The position numbers and the translations under genes were made by a program. Positions 34,654 to 43,659 of a stretch of DNA of 64,000 bases are shown here, piece after piece (the stretch's first letter is position 1; each line of letters begins with the position of its first letter). The notes under the pieces were generated by a model, which was not told the origin of the DNA, made no database searches, and worked only from the letters and a program-made list of their open reading frames with translations. Source of the DNA: an uncultured Pseudomonadales bacterium (lineage in GTDB: Bacteria; Pseudomonadota; Gammaproteobacteria; Pseudomonadales; Azotimanducaceae); NCBI GenBank assembly GCA_937775265.1, contig CALKBV010000011.1:221537-285536 (forward strand). The letters are read 5' to 3'.

Positions 34654-35418
34654 CTAATCGACTGAGGCGACCTGACCTCCGTCTGCCGCTATGTGGGCTG
34701 CGTTTATCCAGATGCCAGCCGGGCTTGCGACAAAGGCAATGGCTCTTGCGATCTCATCCGCAGTGCCCAGGCGGCCCAGGGGGATACCCTTCTCGACTGA
34801 CGCATAGAATTTTGGGTTTTCAATCTTACGTTGGTCCCAGGAGCCGCCTTCAAACCAGACCGCGCCAGGTGAAATAACATTCGCCCGAATACCGTGCTTA
34901 CCGTGCGCCTGCGCCAACTCATTCGCATAAACTCTCATTGCGCCCTTCGCCGCCCCGTATGAACTGGGTGGTCGGCCGAAGTGAAATTTACTCGCCATCG
35001 AACCTACGAAAGTGATGCTTGCTGATTCGCTTTGTTTCAGGTGCTCCAGTGATTCTTCTACCACACGCACACCTGCCATCATGTCAACCTGGAAGCTACG
35101 CATCCATCCTGCCTCGTCGCCAGACATGTCGAAACCACTGGCGTTGTGCACAAGGATATCGACGCCACCGAGCGCTTCGATCGCCTTGGATACAAAGGCG
35201 CGGGTAGCGTCACCGTCTTCCAGATCAGCTTGAAAGCCGACAACGGTGCCGTTGCCTTGGCCGCCTATTTTGTCTATTGCTGCATCTATCTCGGGCTGGC
35301 CCCTGGCACAAAATGCAATGCAACAGCCTTCCTGGGCCAGCAGCATCCCTGTGTGCAGTCCAATTCCTCGACTACCGCCGGTGATAATTGCTTTCTTTCC
35401 CTTAAGCCCCAGCTCCAT
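34654..35418 (-). CDS. SDR family oxidoreductase
   Basis: A 254-residue classical short-chain dehydrogenase starting MELGLKGKK. GGSRGIG binds the cofactor, VHNAS replaces the usual NNAG, SYGAAKGA holds the catalytic Tyr and Lys, and NVISPG follows as expected. It is divergent from the alcohol dehydrogenase gene, sharing a ~75-base intergenic space. The substrate is unknown, and the HNAS variant is seen in several members of this subgroup. Confidence 0.87.
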   Translation of the reverse strand: MELGLKGKKAIITGGSRGIGLHTGMLLAQEGCCIAFCARGQPEIDAAIDKIGGQGNGTVVGFQADLEDGDATRAFVSKAIEALGGVDILVHNASGFDMSGDEAGWMRSFQVDMMAGVRVVEESLEHLKQSESASITFVGSMASKFHFGRPPSSYGAAKGAMRVYANELAQAHGKHGIRANVISPGAVWFEGGSWDQRKIENPKFYASVEKGIPLGRLGTADEIARAIAFVASPAGIWINAAHIAADGGQVASVD

Positions 35419-35491
35419 GCGTCCTCCAGATTGGATTTCGATAAGGCGGGAGCATACCATTGTGTTTTGTCATTCGTCTGGAGTTATACCG

Positions 35492-36550
35492 ATGAAAGCG
35501 CTTGTTTACCAGGATCACAAAACTGTTTCATATCTGGATGTTCCCGACCCGTCAATTGAGGCGCCAACCGATTCTATTGTTCGAATAGAGAAAACAGCCA
35601 TCTGCGGTTCTGATCTTCATATCTATCATGGCCCGAGCCGATTGGAGATGGGGGAGTTCACATTAGGTCACGAATTTCTTGGGACAGTTGAGGATGTCGG
35701 TAGCGACGTACGTCGATTCAAGAAAAAGGATCGAGTGTTGGTCTCGTGCACTATAGGGTGTGGCGGTTGTGCACTTTGTGATGACAACCTTTATAGCGGT
35801 TGTATGGAAACGACACAGATGGGCCCGGTGACCAATATTTTCGGATCCCCTCTGAACCCGGGTGGGCAGGCGGAAGGTGTTCGAGTGCCGTTCGCTGATA
35901 CCAATCTTTTCAAGATTCCTGATGGGCTTAACGATGAGCAGGTCTTGTTTCTCACTGACATTCTGCCAACGGGATACATGGGTGCTGACCTTGCTGAAGT
36001 TGGGGCAGGCGATACGGTAGTGGTTATCGGTTGCGGTCCTGTTGGCGTCTTTGCGCAACTATCGGCGCTGATACGGGGTGCAGCGACGGTGATCGCGGTT
36101 GACCTTGATGACGGCAGACTGGAAAAAGCCAGGGTCAGGGGGTGCAGGCCCTTGAATCCATCGAGGGAAGACGTTATCGAAATCGCGAAATCGCTTACCG
36201 GTGGTAAGGGGGCGGACTGCGCGATTGAAGCGGTTGGCAACCCTGCGACCGTGAAGTTAGCGCTCGATGTAGTCAGGCCAGGTGGGCGGGTGGCCGTGAT
36301 TGGCGTGGTTGCAGGAGAGCAAGTCAGCATTGATTTTTTCCCCGTAATGACAGGTAAAAACATCACGCTTCGTTCGGGTATTGTTAATCCTCAGTACTAT
36401 ATCCCCAAATTGTTACCGATGATCGTACAGGGAAGAATTGACCCGACGGGAATCATCACCCATCGAATGTCGCTGAGTGAGGGTGCAAGAGGATATGAAG
36501 TTTTCGACAACCATGAAGAAGATGTACTAAAAGTTGTAATGACTCCGTAA
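35492..36550 (+). CDS. Zinc-dependent medium-chain alcohol dehydrogenase
   Basis: A 352-residue MDR enzyme. TAICGSDLHIYHG gives the catalytic Zn Cys, GHEFLGTVEDVG the Zn His and Glu, and the structural zinc site is the cysteine cluster CGGCALCDDNLYSGC. VVVIGCGPVGVFAQL is the NAD(P) loop. The long frame upstream of 35492 is shadow of the opposite SDR; the start chosen gives the standard length. It oxidises an alcohol or reduces an aldehyde; substrate unknown. Confidence 0.92.
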   Translation: MKALVYQDHKTVSYLDVPDPSIEAPTDSIVRIEKTAICGSDLHIYHGPSRLEMGEFTLGHEFLGTVEDVGSDVRRFKKKDRVLVSCTIGCGGCALCDDNLYSGCMETTQMGPVTNIFGSPLNPGGQAEGVRVPFADTNLFKIPDGLNDEQVLFLTDILPTGYMGADLAEVGAGDTVVVIGCGPVGVFAQLSALIRGAATVIAVDLDDGRLEKARVRGCRPLNPSREDVIEIAKSLTGGKGADCAIEAVGNPATVKLALDVVRPGGRVAVIGVVAGEQVSIDFFPVMTGKNITLRSGIVNPQYYIPKLLPMIVQGRIDPTGIITHRMSLSEGARGYEVFDNHEEDVLKVVMTP

Positions 36551-36605
36551 GCTAAAAAAGTGATAGGGTATGGGTTCGTACTCGCGACTTAACAGGTTCT
36601 GTCTA

Positions 36606-37196
36606 ATGAAGTCTTTGACTATACTTATTGGATTAATGTTGTTTTCTGCGTCTAGTTCAGCTGCGTTTTTTGGTAAGGATGACGATCCAGCGAAAGCGGC
36701 TGAGAAGATCTCCGAGGCACAAAATGCGACCCGAAAAATGCGCGATGAAATACTGGAAGAATTGTATGAACTCAACCCGGAAACTAAGGGTTTGGTTGAA
36801 AAATCAACAGGTGTCGCTGTCTTTGACTCGCTTGGTTTTAATCTTTTGCTGCTGTCGACTGCCCGTGGTGGTGCCATAGCCCGGGAAACCAGTACCGGAG
36901 AAGAAACGTTTATGCGCGTGTTCTCCGCCGGCGGTGGATTCGGGATGGGCGTAAAAGATTTTCGTATCATCTTTATTTTTCATACGGAGCAGTCATACAA
37001 AAATTTCCTTGACTCGGGCTGGGACTTTTCTAGCCAGGGAGATGCGGCCGTTGAGCTCGGTGATAAGGGTCAGTCCTTAGAACTTGCTGCTACTGTGACT
37101 CAGGAAACCAGAGTCTACTAGATAACGAAAAATGGATTGGCACTCCAGGTGACGCTCCAGGGAACCAAGTGCTACAGGGACAAGAAACTGAACTAG
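36606..37196 (+). CDS. SYLF/YSC84-domain lipid-binding protein with premature TAG
   Basis: A secreted protein (signal peptide ending SSSAAFF) with the SYLF domain seen as GVAVFDSLGFNLLLLSTARGGA and the glycine-rich FSAGGGFGMGVKDFR. An in-frame TAG at 37119-37121 ends the frame after RVY, but the same frame continues ITKNGLALQVTLQGTKCYRDKKLN up to TAG at 37194-37196, which is the natural C-terminus of the family. A CAG-to-TAG change would explain it (VYQITKNG). The protein therefore either loses its last 25 residues or the base is wrong. SYLF proteins bind lipids in the periplasm. Confidence 0.82.
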
Positions 37197-37258
37197 CTCC
37201 AGGCAATAGAGTATGGCGCTGCCAGATATTGAATAAATCTGATTGTCAGGGCCATGGG

Positions 37259-37841
37259 ATGGACTATCCGAAAGTCACCCAGACCTACCTGAACCATCAT
37301 CTGGATTCTTTCAGGTGGGAGGTATACGAACCACAGGCTGGTGACATCAGGGGGTTCTGGAAGAACTGGATTATCCGGGGATGGTTTGATTGGTAACAGG
37401 AAGGATCCCCCCTTCTGGTCAAATATGCATCACACCAAGACTTGTTGGGATTACAATTACTTGCCAAATTTTCTTTTTCTTCACTACTCTGACATGTTGA
37501 GCGATCTCCCAGGGACGGTGAAACAATTGGCTGAGTTTATCGATCTTCCGATGACCAGCGATGAAATCAGCGCCGTAGTGAAGGCCGTTTCATTTGGCAG
37601 GGTTAAACAGCAGGCGATCGCGGCAAGCGCCCAACCGTCAAAAATGCCGGAAGTCTTTAAAGGCGGTCAAGCCACGTTTATCAACAAGGGCACAAATGGT
37701 CGATGGCGAGATGTTCTCACCGATGAGGATCTTGATTTATACAAAGAAACCCGGGACAAAGTACTCAGTCCGGATTGCGCGACCTGGCTGGAAGAGGGCG
37801 CCGGTAAGAATATTGAGTTGGGATATAATGATTATTTTTAA
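37259..37841 (+). pseudogene. Sulfotransferase pseudogene with internal deletion
   Basis: The start MDYPKVTQTYLNHHLDSFRW and EVYEPQAGDI match the N-terminus of a Sulfotransfer_1 enzyme. Where the PAPS-binding loop (KxGTTW) should follow, the sequence jumps in frame to RGFWKNWIIRGWFDW, the middle of the same family. A TAA stop at 37394-37396 sits where Glu is usual, and one extra C in CCCCCC near 37405-37412 shifts the frame into PFWSNMHHTKTCWDYNYLPN and the rest of the C-terminal half, ending at 37841. The enzyme has lost its cofactor site and cannot be functional. No symbol is assigned. Confidence 0.8.
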
Positions 37842-37855
37842 TTGGAGTACCTGTG

Positions 37856-38686
37856 ATGGGAAGACTAGAAGGTAAAGTAGCGGTAATAACGGGTGGAGCC
37901 AGCGGTATTGGCGAAGGAACAGCCAGGAAGTTTGTTGCTGAGGGTGCCAGATGTGTCATTGCGGATCTGCAACTGGAGCGAGCCCAGGTGCTTGCGGCGG
38001 AACTCGGTGACGCCTGTGTTGCAATTAGTGCGGATGTTGCGATTGAGGATCAGGTATCCGCGGTCGTTGATCTTGCGGTGGAAACATTCGGACAGCTGGA
38101 TATCATGTTTAATAATGCGGGGATTCTTGGCAGCGTCGGCCCCATTGCGGAGATTAGCGCTGAGGGATGGCATCGGACGATGGACGTCCTTCTGTCGAGT
38201 GTCTTTTTTGGTATCAAGCACGCGACCCGAGTGATGTCTCCCAAAGGAAGCGGTGTGATTATCAACACCGCATCGACAGCAGGCGTTCGAGCCGGATTAG
38301 GACCGCATGTCTATACTGCGGCTAAGCATGCGGTCATTGGGCTTAGTCAGTCAGTGGCGCCAGAGCTTGGGCCTAAAGGTATCCGTTGTAATGTCGTCTG
38401 TCCTGGCGGTACGGTAACCGGTTTAACCGCGCGGCTGGCGGTCGGGGACCATAACAATCTCGAAGAAGCGACAAAAGTGATAGGTGTTAACAACCCAATG
38501 GGTCGGGGTGGCAGGGTGGAAGACATCGCCAATGCTGTGACGTTTCTTGCTTCCGATGAAGCCAGTTTTGTAAATGGGTCGGTATTCGTCGTAGATGGGG
38601 GAGGCGAGGTCATTGCTGATCGCAACGGTACTTTCGTCGACATGGGCTCAATTACCGTGCAGGAAGCAGACCGGACGGGAGTGTAA
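37856..38686 (+). CDS. SDR family oxidoreductase
   Basis: A 276-residue short-chain dehydrogenase. GGASGIG is the cofactor loop, NNAGIL the structural motif, YTAAKHA the catalytic pair, and VVCPGG follows. I use ATG 37856, with GGAG eight bases before it; the GTG at 37853 is the alternative. It is followed after two bases by an NTF2-like gene, a pair typical of degradation operons. Downstream of the broken sulfotransferase, it is intact. Confidence 0.9.
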   Translation: MGRLEGKVAVITGGASGIGEGTARKFVAEGARCVIADLQLERAQVLAAELGDACVAISADVAIEDQVSAVVDLAVETFGQLDIMFNNAGILGSVGPIAEISAEGWHRTMDVLLSSVFFGIKHATRVMSPKGSGVIINTASTAGVRAGLGPHVYTAAKHAVIGLSQSVAPELGPKGIRCNVVCPGGTVTGLTARLAVGDHNNLEEATKVIGVNNPMGRGGRVEDIANAVTFLASDEASFVNGSVFVVDGGGEVIADRNGTFVDMGSITVQEADRTGV

Positions 38687-38688
38687 CA

Positions 38689-39204
38689 ATGGCAGAAGTT
38701 GGACAGGTTCCGAATCTGGAAGAAATGGCAGATCGGTTAGCGATTATTGAAATCATGCACACCTATGCGCGCGGTGTTGATCGGGCTGACGCTGAAATAT
38801 TGAAGTCGGCTTGTTGGGACGATGCCGAGTTGGACTATGGCGGTTATAAAGGCCCTGCTCATGCATTTTGCGATGCGTTGCCCGATGGGCTGCGTAAGTT
38901 CGTCAACACCCAGCATCAGATATCAAACACGCTGATCAGGATTGAGGGTGGCATCGCTAATGTTGAGTCTTACTTGACGGCACATCATCGCAGGCCAGAC
39001 GATACCGAGATGACCTACATCGGCCGTTATCTGGATCGAATGGAAAAGCGGCAGGGCGTTTGGAAGATCAAGTTCAGACAGATCGTAATGACCTGGCATC
39101 AGGACACTGCGATGTCGGAAGACTTCGATAATAACCAGTCATTGGTGCCAATTACCCGTGCGACCCATGGACCGGATGATCCTTCGTTTGAGTTTCTTGA
39201 TTAG
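38689..39204 (+). CDS. SnoaL/NTF2-like protein (ring hydroxylating beta-like fold)
   Basis: A 171-residue protein of the cone-shaped NTF2 fold. The opening LEEMADRLAIIEIMHTYARG and then VDRADAEILKSACWDDAEL is the standard start of the SnoaL_4 group; ESYLTAHH and RYLDRMEKRQGVWKI complete it. Members are isomerases, dehydratases or oxygenase partners. It is co-transcribed with the SDR just upstream. A paralogue is encoded at 50977. Activity cannot be assigned. Confidence 0.83.
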   Translation: MAEVGQVPNLEEMADRLAIIEIMHTYARGVDRADAEILKSACWDDAELDYGGYKGPAHAFCDALPDGLRKFVNTQHQISNTLIRIEGGIANVESYLTAHHRRPDDTEMTYIGRYLDRMEKRQGVWKIKFRQIVMTWHQDTAMSEDFDNNQSLVPITRATHGPDDPSFEFLD

Positions 39205-39338
39205 TTTGTAAGGCGCTTAGATGTTCGGGTGGTGTCGTTGACCTATTTACTTTTGCGGGTAATGACCGAGGGTTATCCCCTATGCGCGACGTTGACAAAC
39301 TAGCTATTGAGAACAAGGCATCGCCGGTATAAATAGAT

Positions 39339-39361
39339 CAGGCTCGTCTGGAACGAGCCTG
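39339..39361. terminator. Bidirectional hairpin between converging genes
   Basis: CAGGCTCGT (39339-39347) and ACGAGCCTG (39353-39361) form a perfect 9-bp stem with loop CTGGA, lying between the convergent SnoaL-like and NIPSNAP genes. No T-run follows either arm, so it is terminator-like, not proven. Confidence 0.55.
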
Positions 39362-39376
39362 TCTTCAGTTAGAGGG

Positions 39377-39715
39377 TTAAACCTCTTCGGCGAACCTGGC
39401 CTCCATTTGCAAGTAGCCGTCTGCATCCGGGTGTCTTGACCAGATATCCTGCCATCCTTCTCCTTCAAAAACCTCCTTGAACCCCTTGGCCCTGTGTTCT
39501 TTTGAGTCCCAGTTGATGATCCAGGTCACGTTAGCTGCGCCGTGCTTTTGCGGCGCCGGGTCGGAGCCTGTTAGTTCAATGGCGTTGCCATTATCGAGCC
39601 AGAAGCCAACAACATTCAGGTTTGCTTTCAAAAATGGTGCAGCTTCATCGATCGCCCATTTCTTGTAGTCGTCAAACTTAGCGGGGTCATAGTGATAGCA
39701 TCTTATTTCAAACAT
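39377..39715 (-). CDS. NIPSNAP-family protein
   Basis: A 112-residue ferredoxin-like alpha-beta barrel protein. The start MFEIRCYHYDPAKFDDYKKW and the segment VGFWLDNG, then WIINWDSKEHRAKGFKEV, are diagnostic of the NIPSNAP family. Its start overlaps the stop of the dehalogenase-like gene by one base, so the two are coupled. Bacterial NIPSNAPs often accompany catabolic enzymes; the molecular role is unknown. Confidence 0.8.
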   Translation of the reverse strand: MFEIRCYHYDPAKFDDYKKWAIDEAAPFLKANLNVVGFWLDNGNAIELTGSDPAPQKHGAANVTWIINWDSKEHRAKGFKEVFEGEGWQDIWSRHPDADGYLQMEARFAEEV

Positions 39716-40683
39716 TATTCTTCCTCTATACGGTTAAGTAACAGCTCAGCGAGTTCGTCGCCATGGGTATTTTGCAAAAAGTGGCCGGCTTTTTCGATGG
39801 GGTCGAAGCTGGCGTTCATTTGCCCTGCCCACTTGCGGCCCCATTCTTCGTTGAAAACATCGTCGGCACATCCCCAGATAAAGTGGACGGGTTTAGCCCA
39901 CTGAAGCAGGGTGTTGTAAAAGTGAGTCTGGGCGGCACCGTTCCCGCCGTCGTAATTATCGAAACAGATGGATAGGGGAAACCTGCGCATGCCGTTGAAT
40001 GCTGCATCGGGCATGTCATGAATAGGTGCGCGGAATCCGTTGTACACATTGGCAGCTTCGCCTGTCAGCCCTTCAATGGGTTTGCCCTCACTGATGGCCG
40101 GAAATGCTACTTCCGGTCCAACCAGACCTGCGCTCAGCACCATGAGCGCCGCTATATCTGGTTTCTCACGGAAAAACCGCCCACCTTCATGCCAGTTTTC
40201 GTTCCAGTTACGAATCGCCGCTGAGTATTCGTATTCAGCATGGTGAAGCCAGGTGTTCATGATCGTAAGTCTGGAGAATCGCTCCGGCATAAACACAGCC
40301 TGTGCAAGGCCCGTTGGTCCGCCCCAATCCTGGCAGACCAGGGTGATGTCTTTGAGATCTAGTGACGTAATCAGGCTGGTCAGGATTTCTGTATGGCGGG
40401 CGATGGTGTACCAATCAGGGTCCGTTGGCTTGTCTGATTTACCAAAGCCTAGATGGTCTGGTGCGATGCATCGATAACCCGCGGCCAGTAGCTTCGGAAT
40501 CACATGTCGATAAAGGAAGCTCCAGGTTGGCATGCCGTGCATAAGCAGCATGACCGGAGCATCCTTTGGACCTTCGTCCACATAGTGCATCCGCATGTCT
40601 TGCCAGTTGTGGTAATTGGGTTGATAGGGAAAGTCCTTGAGGTGTTTAAAATTTTCGTCCGGCGTTCGAAGGAAATCAGTCAT
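39715..40683 (-). CDS. Haloalkane dehalogenase-like alpha/beta hydrolase
   Basis: A 322-residue hydrolase. The nucleophile elbow is CQDWGG, putting Asp119 as nucleophile with Trp120 next to it, the first halide-binding Trp in true dehalogenases. HGMPTW is the oxyanion-hole loop, GCADDVF may supply the acid and AGHFLQ the base His. The arrangement fits the DhlA-like haloalkane dehalogenases that release halide from haloalkanes, but several relatives act on other esters. Start is the Met of MTDFLRTP. Coupled to the NIPSNAP gene downstream. Confidence 0.85.
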   Translation of the reverse strand: MTDFLRTPDENFKHLKDFPYQPNYHNWQDMRMHYVDEGPKDAPVMLLMHGMPTWSFLYRHVIPKLLAAGYRCIAPDHLGFGKSDKPTDPDWYTIARHTEILTSLITSLDLKDITLVCQDWGGPTGLAQAVFMPERFSRLTIMNTWLHHAEYEYSAAIRNWNENWHEGGRFFREKPDIAALMVLSAGLVGPEVAFPAISEGKPIEGLTGEAANVYNGFRAPIHDMPDAAFNGMRRFPLSICFDNYDGGNGAAQTHFYNTLLQWAKPVHFIWGCADDVFNEEWGRKWAGQMNASFDPIEKAGHFLQNTHGDELAELLLNRIEEE

Positions 40684-40764
40684 GCTTGCCTCTTTTCTAA
40701 TTTTCAATAGATCTGTATAGCTATCTACAACGGTTAATGCTCTATCTTAGCTGGCCGCTCCAAG

Positions 40765-40793
40765 TGCAAGAGAAATGCAAGAGAAATGCAAGA
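40765..40793. repeat. 11-bp tandem repeat in the intergenic region
   Basis: TGCAAGAGAAA occurs at 40765-40775 and 40776-40786, followed by a partial third TGCAAGA. It lies in the ~250-base space between the dehalogenase gene start (minus strand) and the end of the SelO gene. No gene fits in that space. Confidence 0.7.
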
Positions 40794-40934
40794 ATAGAAC
40801 GATTGATGCCTGCAGACTAGTAGTCATCAAGGGCGGCTTTATCGGCTTTTGCACCGAAGATGCTAATAGGAAGAGTAGACAGGTTTCTCTCTACGGGAGT
40901 ACACCATTATGATGGCTGCCTGTCGAGATGATGA

Positions 40935-42410
40935 TCAGGTGCCGCAGAACGTCTGGCGAACGACTTGTTCCGGTTTTGGCCTTTTCGCAAACCGGACATC
41001 AACTCCCGTCAGGTCATACGGGGTCGCCAGGTTATCGACTAGTGTGTTGAACAGATCGAAGTTCCCCTCCGTAGTGGCAGCTACGATTGATTCTTCGATC
41101 AAGTGATTGCGTGGAATGATCGCCGGGTTGGTGCTAAGCATGTCCTGTTGGCGTGTGGGGTTATCTTCTGTATCTAAACGTGTCTTCCAGCGAGCCATCC
41201 AGCCGTCAAATGCGGAAGGGAAGCCCGCTAGTGAACTGACATTAGCCGTTGGCGCGGTACCTGACAATTCGGACAAGCGGCGAAAAGACAGCGTGAAATC
41301 CAGTTGGTGGGCCTCTAGCAGGTCGAGGAAGTCCTTCGCCAGTATTTCATCATCGTCATGATGTGATGCGAGTCCGAGCTTGCGTTGCATTCCTGAGACA
41401 TTAGCATCAAGAAAGTAGGCAGGGAATTTGTCCAGTGCGTCTTTTGCTATTTCAATAGCATTTTCTTCTTTGTCAGCTATGACGGGTACCAGGGCCTGAG
41501 CGAGGCATGCCATATTCCAGTGAGCGATACCTGGCTGGTTACGATAGGCATAGCGACCACCGTGATCTATAGAACTGAATACGGTGTCTGGATTGTAGGT
41601 ATCCATAAAGGCGCAGGGCCCGTAATCGATGGTCTCCCCGGAGAGCAACACATTGTCGGTATTCATTACCCCATGGATAAAGCCGATCATTTGCCAGCTG
41701 GCAACCAGCTTTGCCTGCGCCTGCATGACCTCGTCCAGTAACATCAGGGCCTTGGAGTTAGAGCTGGCGCCTGCCTCGACTGCGTTCGGATAATGCCTTT
41801 CGAGAACATGGTTAACCAGTAAACCCAGTGCTTCTTTGTCTTCTTTGGATGCGAAAAACTGAAATGTACCAATTCTGATATGGCTTTTCGCGACACGAGC
41901 GAGCACCGCACCGGGCAATGTTTCCTCTCGGTAGACAGGTTCTCCTGTAGTGACCGCTGCTAACGATCGGCTGGTTGGAACACCTAGAGCCGCCATGGCC
42001 TCACTTACGATGTATTCTCTCATGACGGGGCCGAGTGGTGCTCTTCCGTCTCCCATTCTCGAATAAGGGGTTTGTCCAGAACCTTTTAGCTGTAAGTCGT
42101 ATCTTTCCCCGTCTGTACCAATGACTTCGCCAAGCAAAATGGCGCGACCATCACCCAATTGAGGATTCCAGGATCCGAACTGGTGCCCGGCATAAACAGT
42201 TGCGATGGGATCGGCACCCTCTGGTAGCAGGTTTCCGGCCATGGTTGCGATACCATCATCAGACGATAACCATGCGGGATCGATGTCTAGCAATTGTGCC
42301 AGCTCAGGGTTGGCTCGAATGAGCCCGGGGTTTTCAACCTTCGTCGGCGATTGTCGGGAATAGAACCGTTCTGGTAGCTGGACGTAGGTGTTGTTGAAAG
42401 GCACACTCAT
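40935..42410 (-). CDS. selO: SelO/YdiU-family protein AMPylase
   Basis: A 491-residue pseudokinase-fold enzyme that transfers AMP to Ser, Thr or Tyr of proteins involved in redox balance. Family marks are ATVYAGHQFGSWNPQLGDGRA near residue 68, LQLKGSGQTPYSRMGDGRA with the catalytic region, FIHGVMNTDNVLLSGETIDYGP and DTYNPDTVFSSID. The C-terminus is QTFCGT with a plain Cys codon (TGC), where vertebrate SelO has selenocysteine. It is divergent from an acyl-CoA dehydrogenase-like gene with 33 bases between the starts. Confidence 0.95.
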   Translation of the reverse strand: MSVPFNNTYVQLPERFYSRQSPTKVENPGLIRANPELAQLLDIDPAWLSSDDGIATMAGNLLPEGADPIATVYAGHQFGSWNPQLGDGRAILLGEVIGTDGERYDLQLKGSGQTPYSRMGDGRAPLGPVMREYIVSEAMAALGVPTSRSLAAVTTGEPVYREETLPGAVLARVAKSHIRIGTFQFFASKEDKEALGLLVNHVLERHYPNAVEAGASSNSKALMLLDEVMQAQAKLVASWQMIGFIHGVMNTDNVLLSGETIDYGPCAFMDTYNPDTVFSSIDHGGRYAYRNQPGIAHWNMACLAQALVPVIADKEENAIEIAKDALDKFPAYFLDANVSGMQRKLGLASHHDDDEILAKDFLDLLEAHQLDFTLSFRRLSELSGTAPTANVSSLAGFPSAFDGWMARWKTRLDTEDNPTRQQDMLSTNPAIIPRNHLIEESIVAATTEGNFDLFNTLVDNLATPYDLTGVDVRFAKRPKPEQVVRQTFCGT

Positions 42411-42443
42411 AACGATGAGTTTACCACACTAGGGAATAAGCAA

Positions 42444-43568
42444 TTGACGGAATCACGACAGGTAATACGCGATCTGGAAAGCGTTGCAGCGGGATTTGCG
42501 GAAGATGTCATCTCCAGACAAAAACGCACGCAGCTTGACCCCGATGATTTTGAGCAATTAAAGGGAACCGGATTCCTTCTTACAGGTGTCCCTGCAGACC
42601 AGGGTGGGTTGTGGCAGGGACCAGCGCGTTCGGCGCGTATGTATTCTGAAATGGTTCGAACGATCGCCCATGGTGATCCTAGTGTAGCTCTGGTCGCGTC
42701 GATGCATCCAGCGGTGACTGCGTTTTTCCTGGGTGTTGAATCTGTAGATGACGAACCTGATGCGTGGAGAGCTCAGCGGCAGTGGGTTATAGAAAGCGCG
42801 CGCGACTATTGGTGGGGGACAGTGACTTCAGAGCCGGGTTCCGGTGGCGATATTTTGAAGACCCGGTCAATCGCGACACCTGAAAAAGACCATTTTCTTA
42901 TCACAGGTGATAAACATTTTGGGTCCGGGTCCGGACATGCCGACTTTATGATTACCACGGCTAAGGTTGAAGGTTCAGAGCTACCGGAACTCTTCTTTCT
43001 GCAGAACAAAGATGAACCTTGGGATGGGTCAACCGGGTGCAAGCTGACAGTTGAGTGGGATGGTATTGGAATGTCATCGACCCAATCCCACGCCTTTCGC
43101 TTTGAGAATTTCCCGGCGAACAAAACGGTTTCCAGGGAAGTGTTGAGTAAAGTCGCGCCGATAAGCAGCCAGATCAGCAATATGTTGTTTACCGGTGTGG
43201 TGCTTGGGGTCGCTGATAACGCGATGGGTTTTGCCCGAGGAAAGCTTGAAGGAAAAGAACAAGGCATGCGAGCGTTCGAGAAAACGGAATGGGTGAGATG
43301 TCAGAATGAACTCTGGCTTGCTGAACAATCCTATGAGGGCGCGCTGCGCGCCATTGAGGCTGGAGAAGAAGCAGCGCACATAACTGCTGTTCGTTGCAAA
43401 ATTACCTGCGCGGAACTAATAGAAACTGCACTTTCGAGAATGAGCAAGGTGGTAGGTGGGGCGAGTTTTTCAAAAGCTATGCCGCTTGCGCAATGGACCC
43501 AGGACGTGAAAGCCCTTGGGTTTCTCCGGCCGCCTTTGCCATTGGCTTATGATCAATTGATGATCTAA
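42444..43568 (+). CDS. Acyl-CoA dehydrogenase-like flavoprotein (DszC/SfnB-like)
   Basis: A 374-residue protein of the acyl-CoA dehydrogenase fold. VTSEPGSGGD and ITGDKHFGSGSGHADF mark the FAD-binding middle domain. The lack of the usual acyl-CoA dehydrogenase catalytic Glu context, and the ending QWTQDVKALGFLRPP, point to the DszC/SfnB branch, whose members are flavin-dependent monooxygenases as often as dehydrogenases. It begins with TTG at 42444, preceded by AGGGAAT. Function is not fixed by the sequence. Confidence 0.75.
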   Translation: MTESRQVIRDLESVAAGFAEDVISRQKRTQLDPDDFEQLKGTGFLLTGVPADQGGLWQGPARSARMYSEMVRTIAHGDPSVALVASMHPAVTAFFLGVESVDDEPDAWRAQRQWVIESARDYWWGTVTSEPGSGGDILKTRSIATPEKDHFLITGDKHFGSGSGHADFMITTAKVEGSELPELFFLQNKDEPWDGSTGCKLTVEWDGIGMSSTQSHAFRFENFPANKTVSREVLSKVAPISSQISNMLFTGVVLGVADNAMGFARGKLEGKEQGMRAFEKTEWVRCQNELWLAEQSYEGALRAIEAGEEAAHITAVRCKITCAELIETALSRMSKVVGGASFSKAMPLAQWTQDVKALGFLRPPLPLAYDQLMI

Positions 43569-43659
43569 GTTGTTGCTGGCCGGATGAGGTTCGTGAGCAG
43601 ATGCCCGGATTTAGGTGGTTAGCGGGTCAATGTTCGCGCCGCAGGTGCAGAGGTGTCAT

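Noticed and set aside
35246..35491. Long N-terminal extension of the alcohol dehydrogenase
   Set aside because: The extension is antisense to the SDR gene and does not look like MDR sequence; ATG 35492 gives the family length.
37119..37121. TAG recoding as pyrrolysine or readthrough
   Set aside because: No Pyl genes are visible in this window and the codon context points to CAG to TAG. A simple nonsense or base error is preferred.
40935..40955. Selenocysteine in SelO
   Set aside because: The C-terminal residue is encoded by TGC (Cys), followed by GGC ACC and the stop TGA. No in-frame TGA for Sec is needed.
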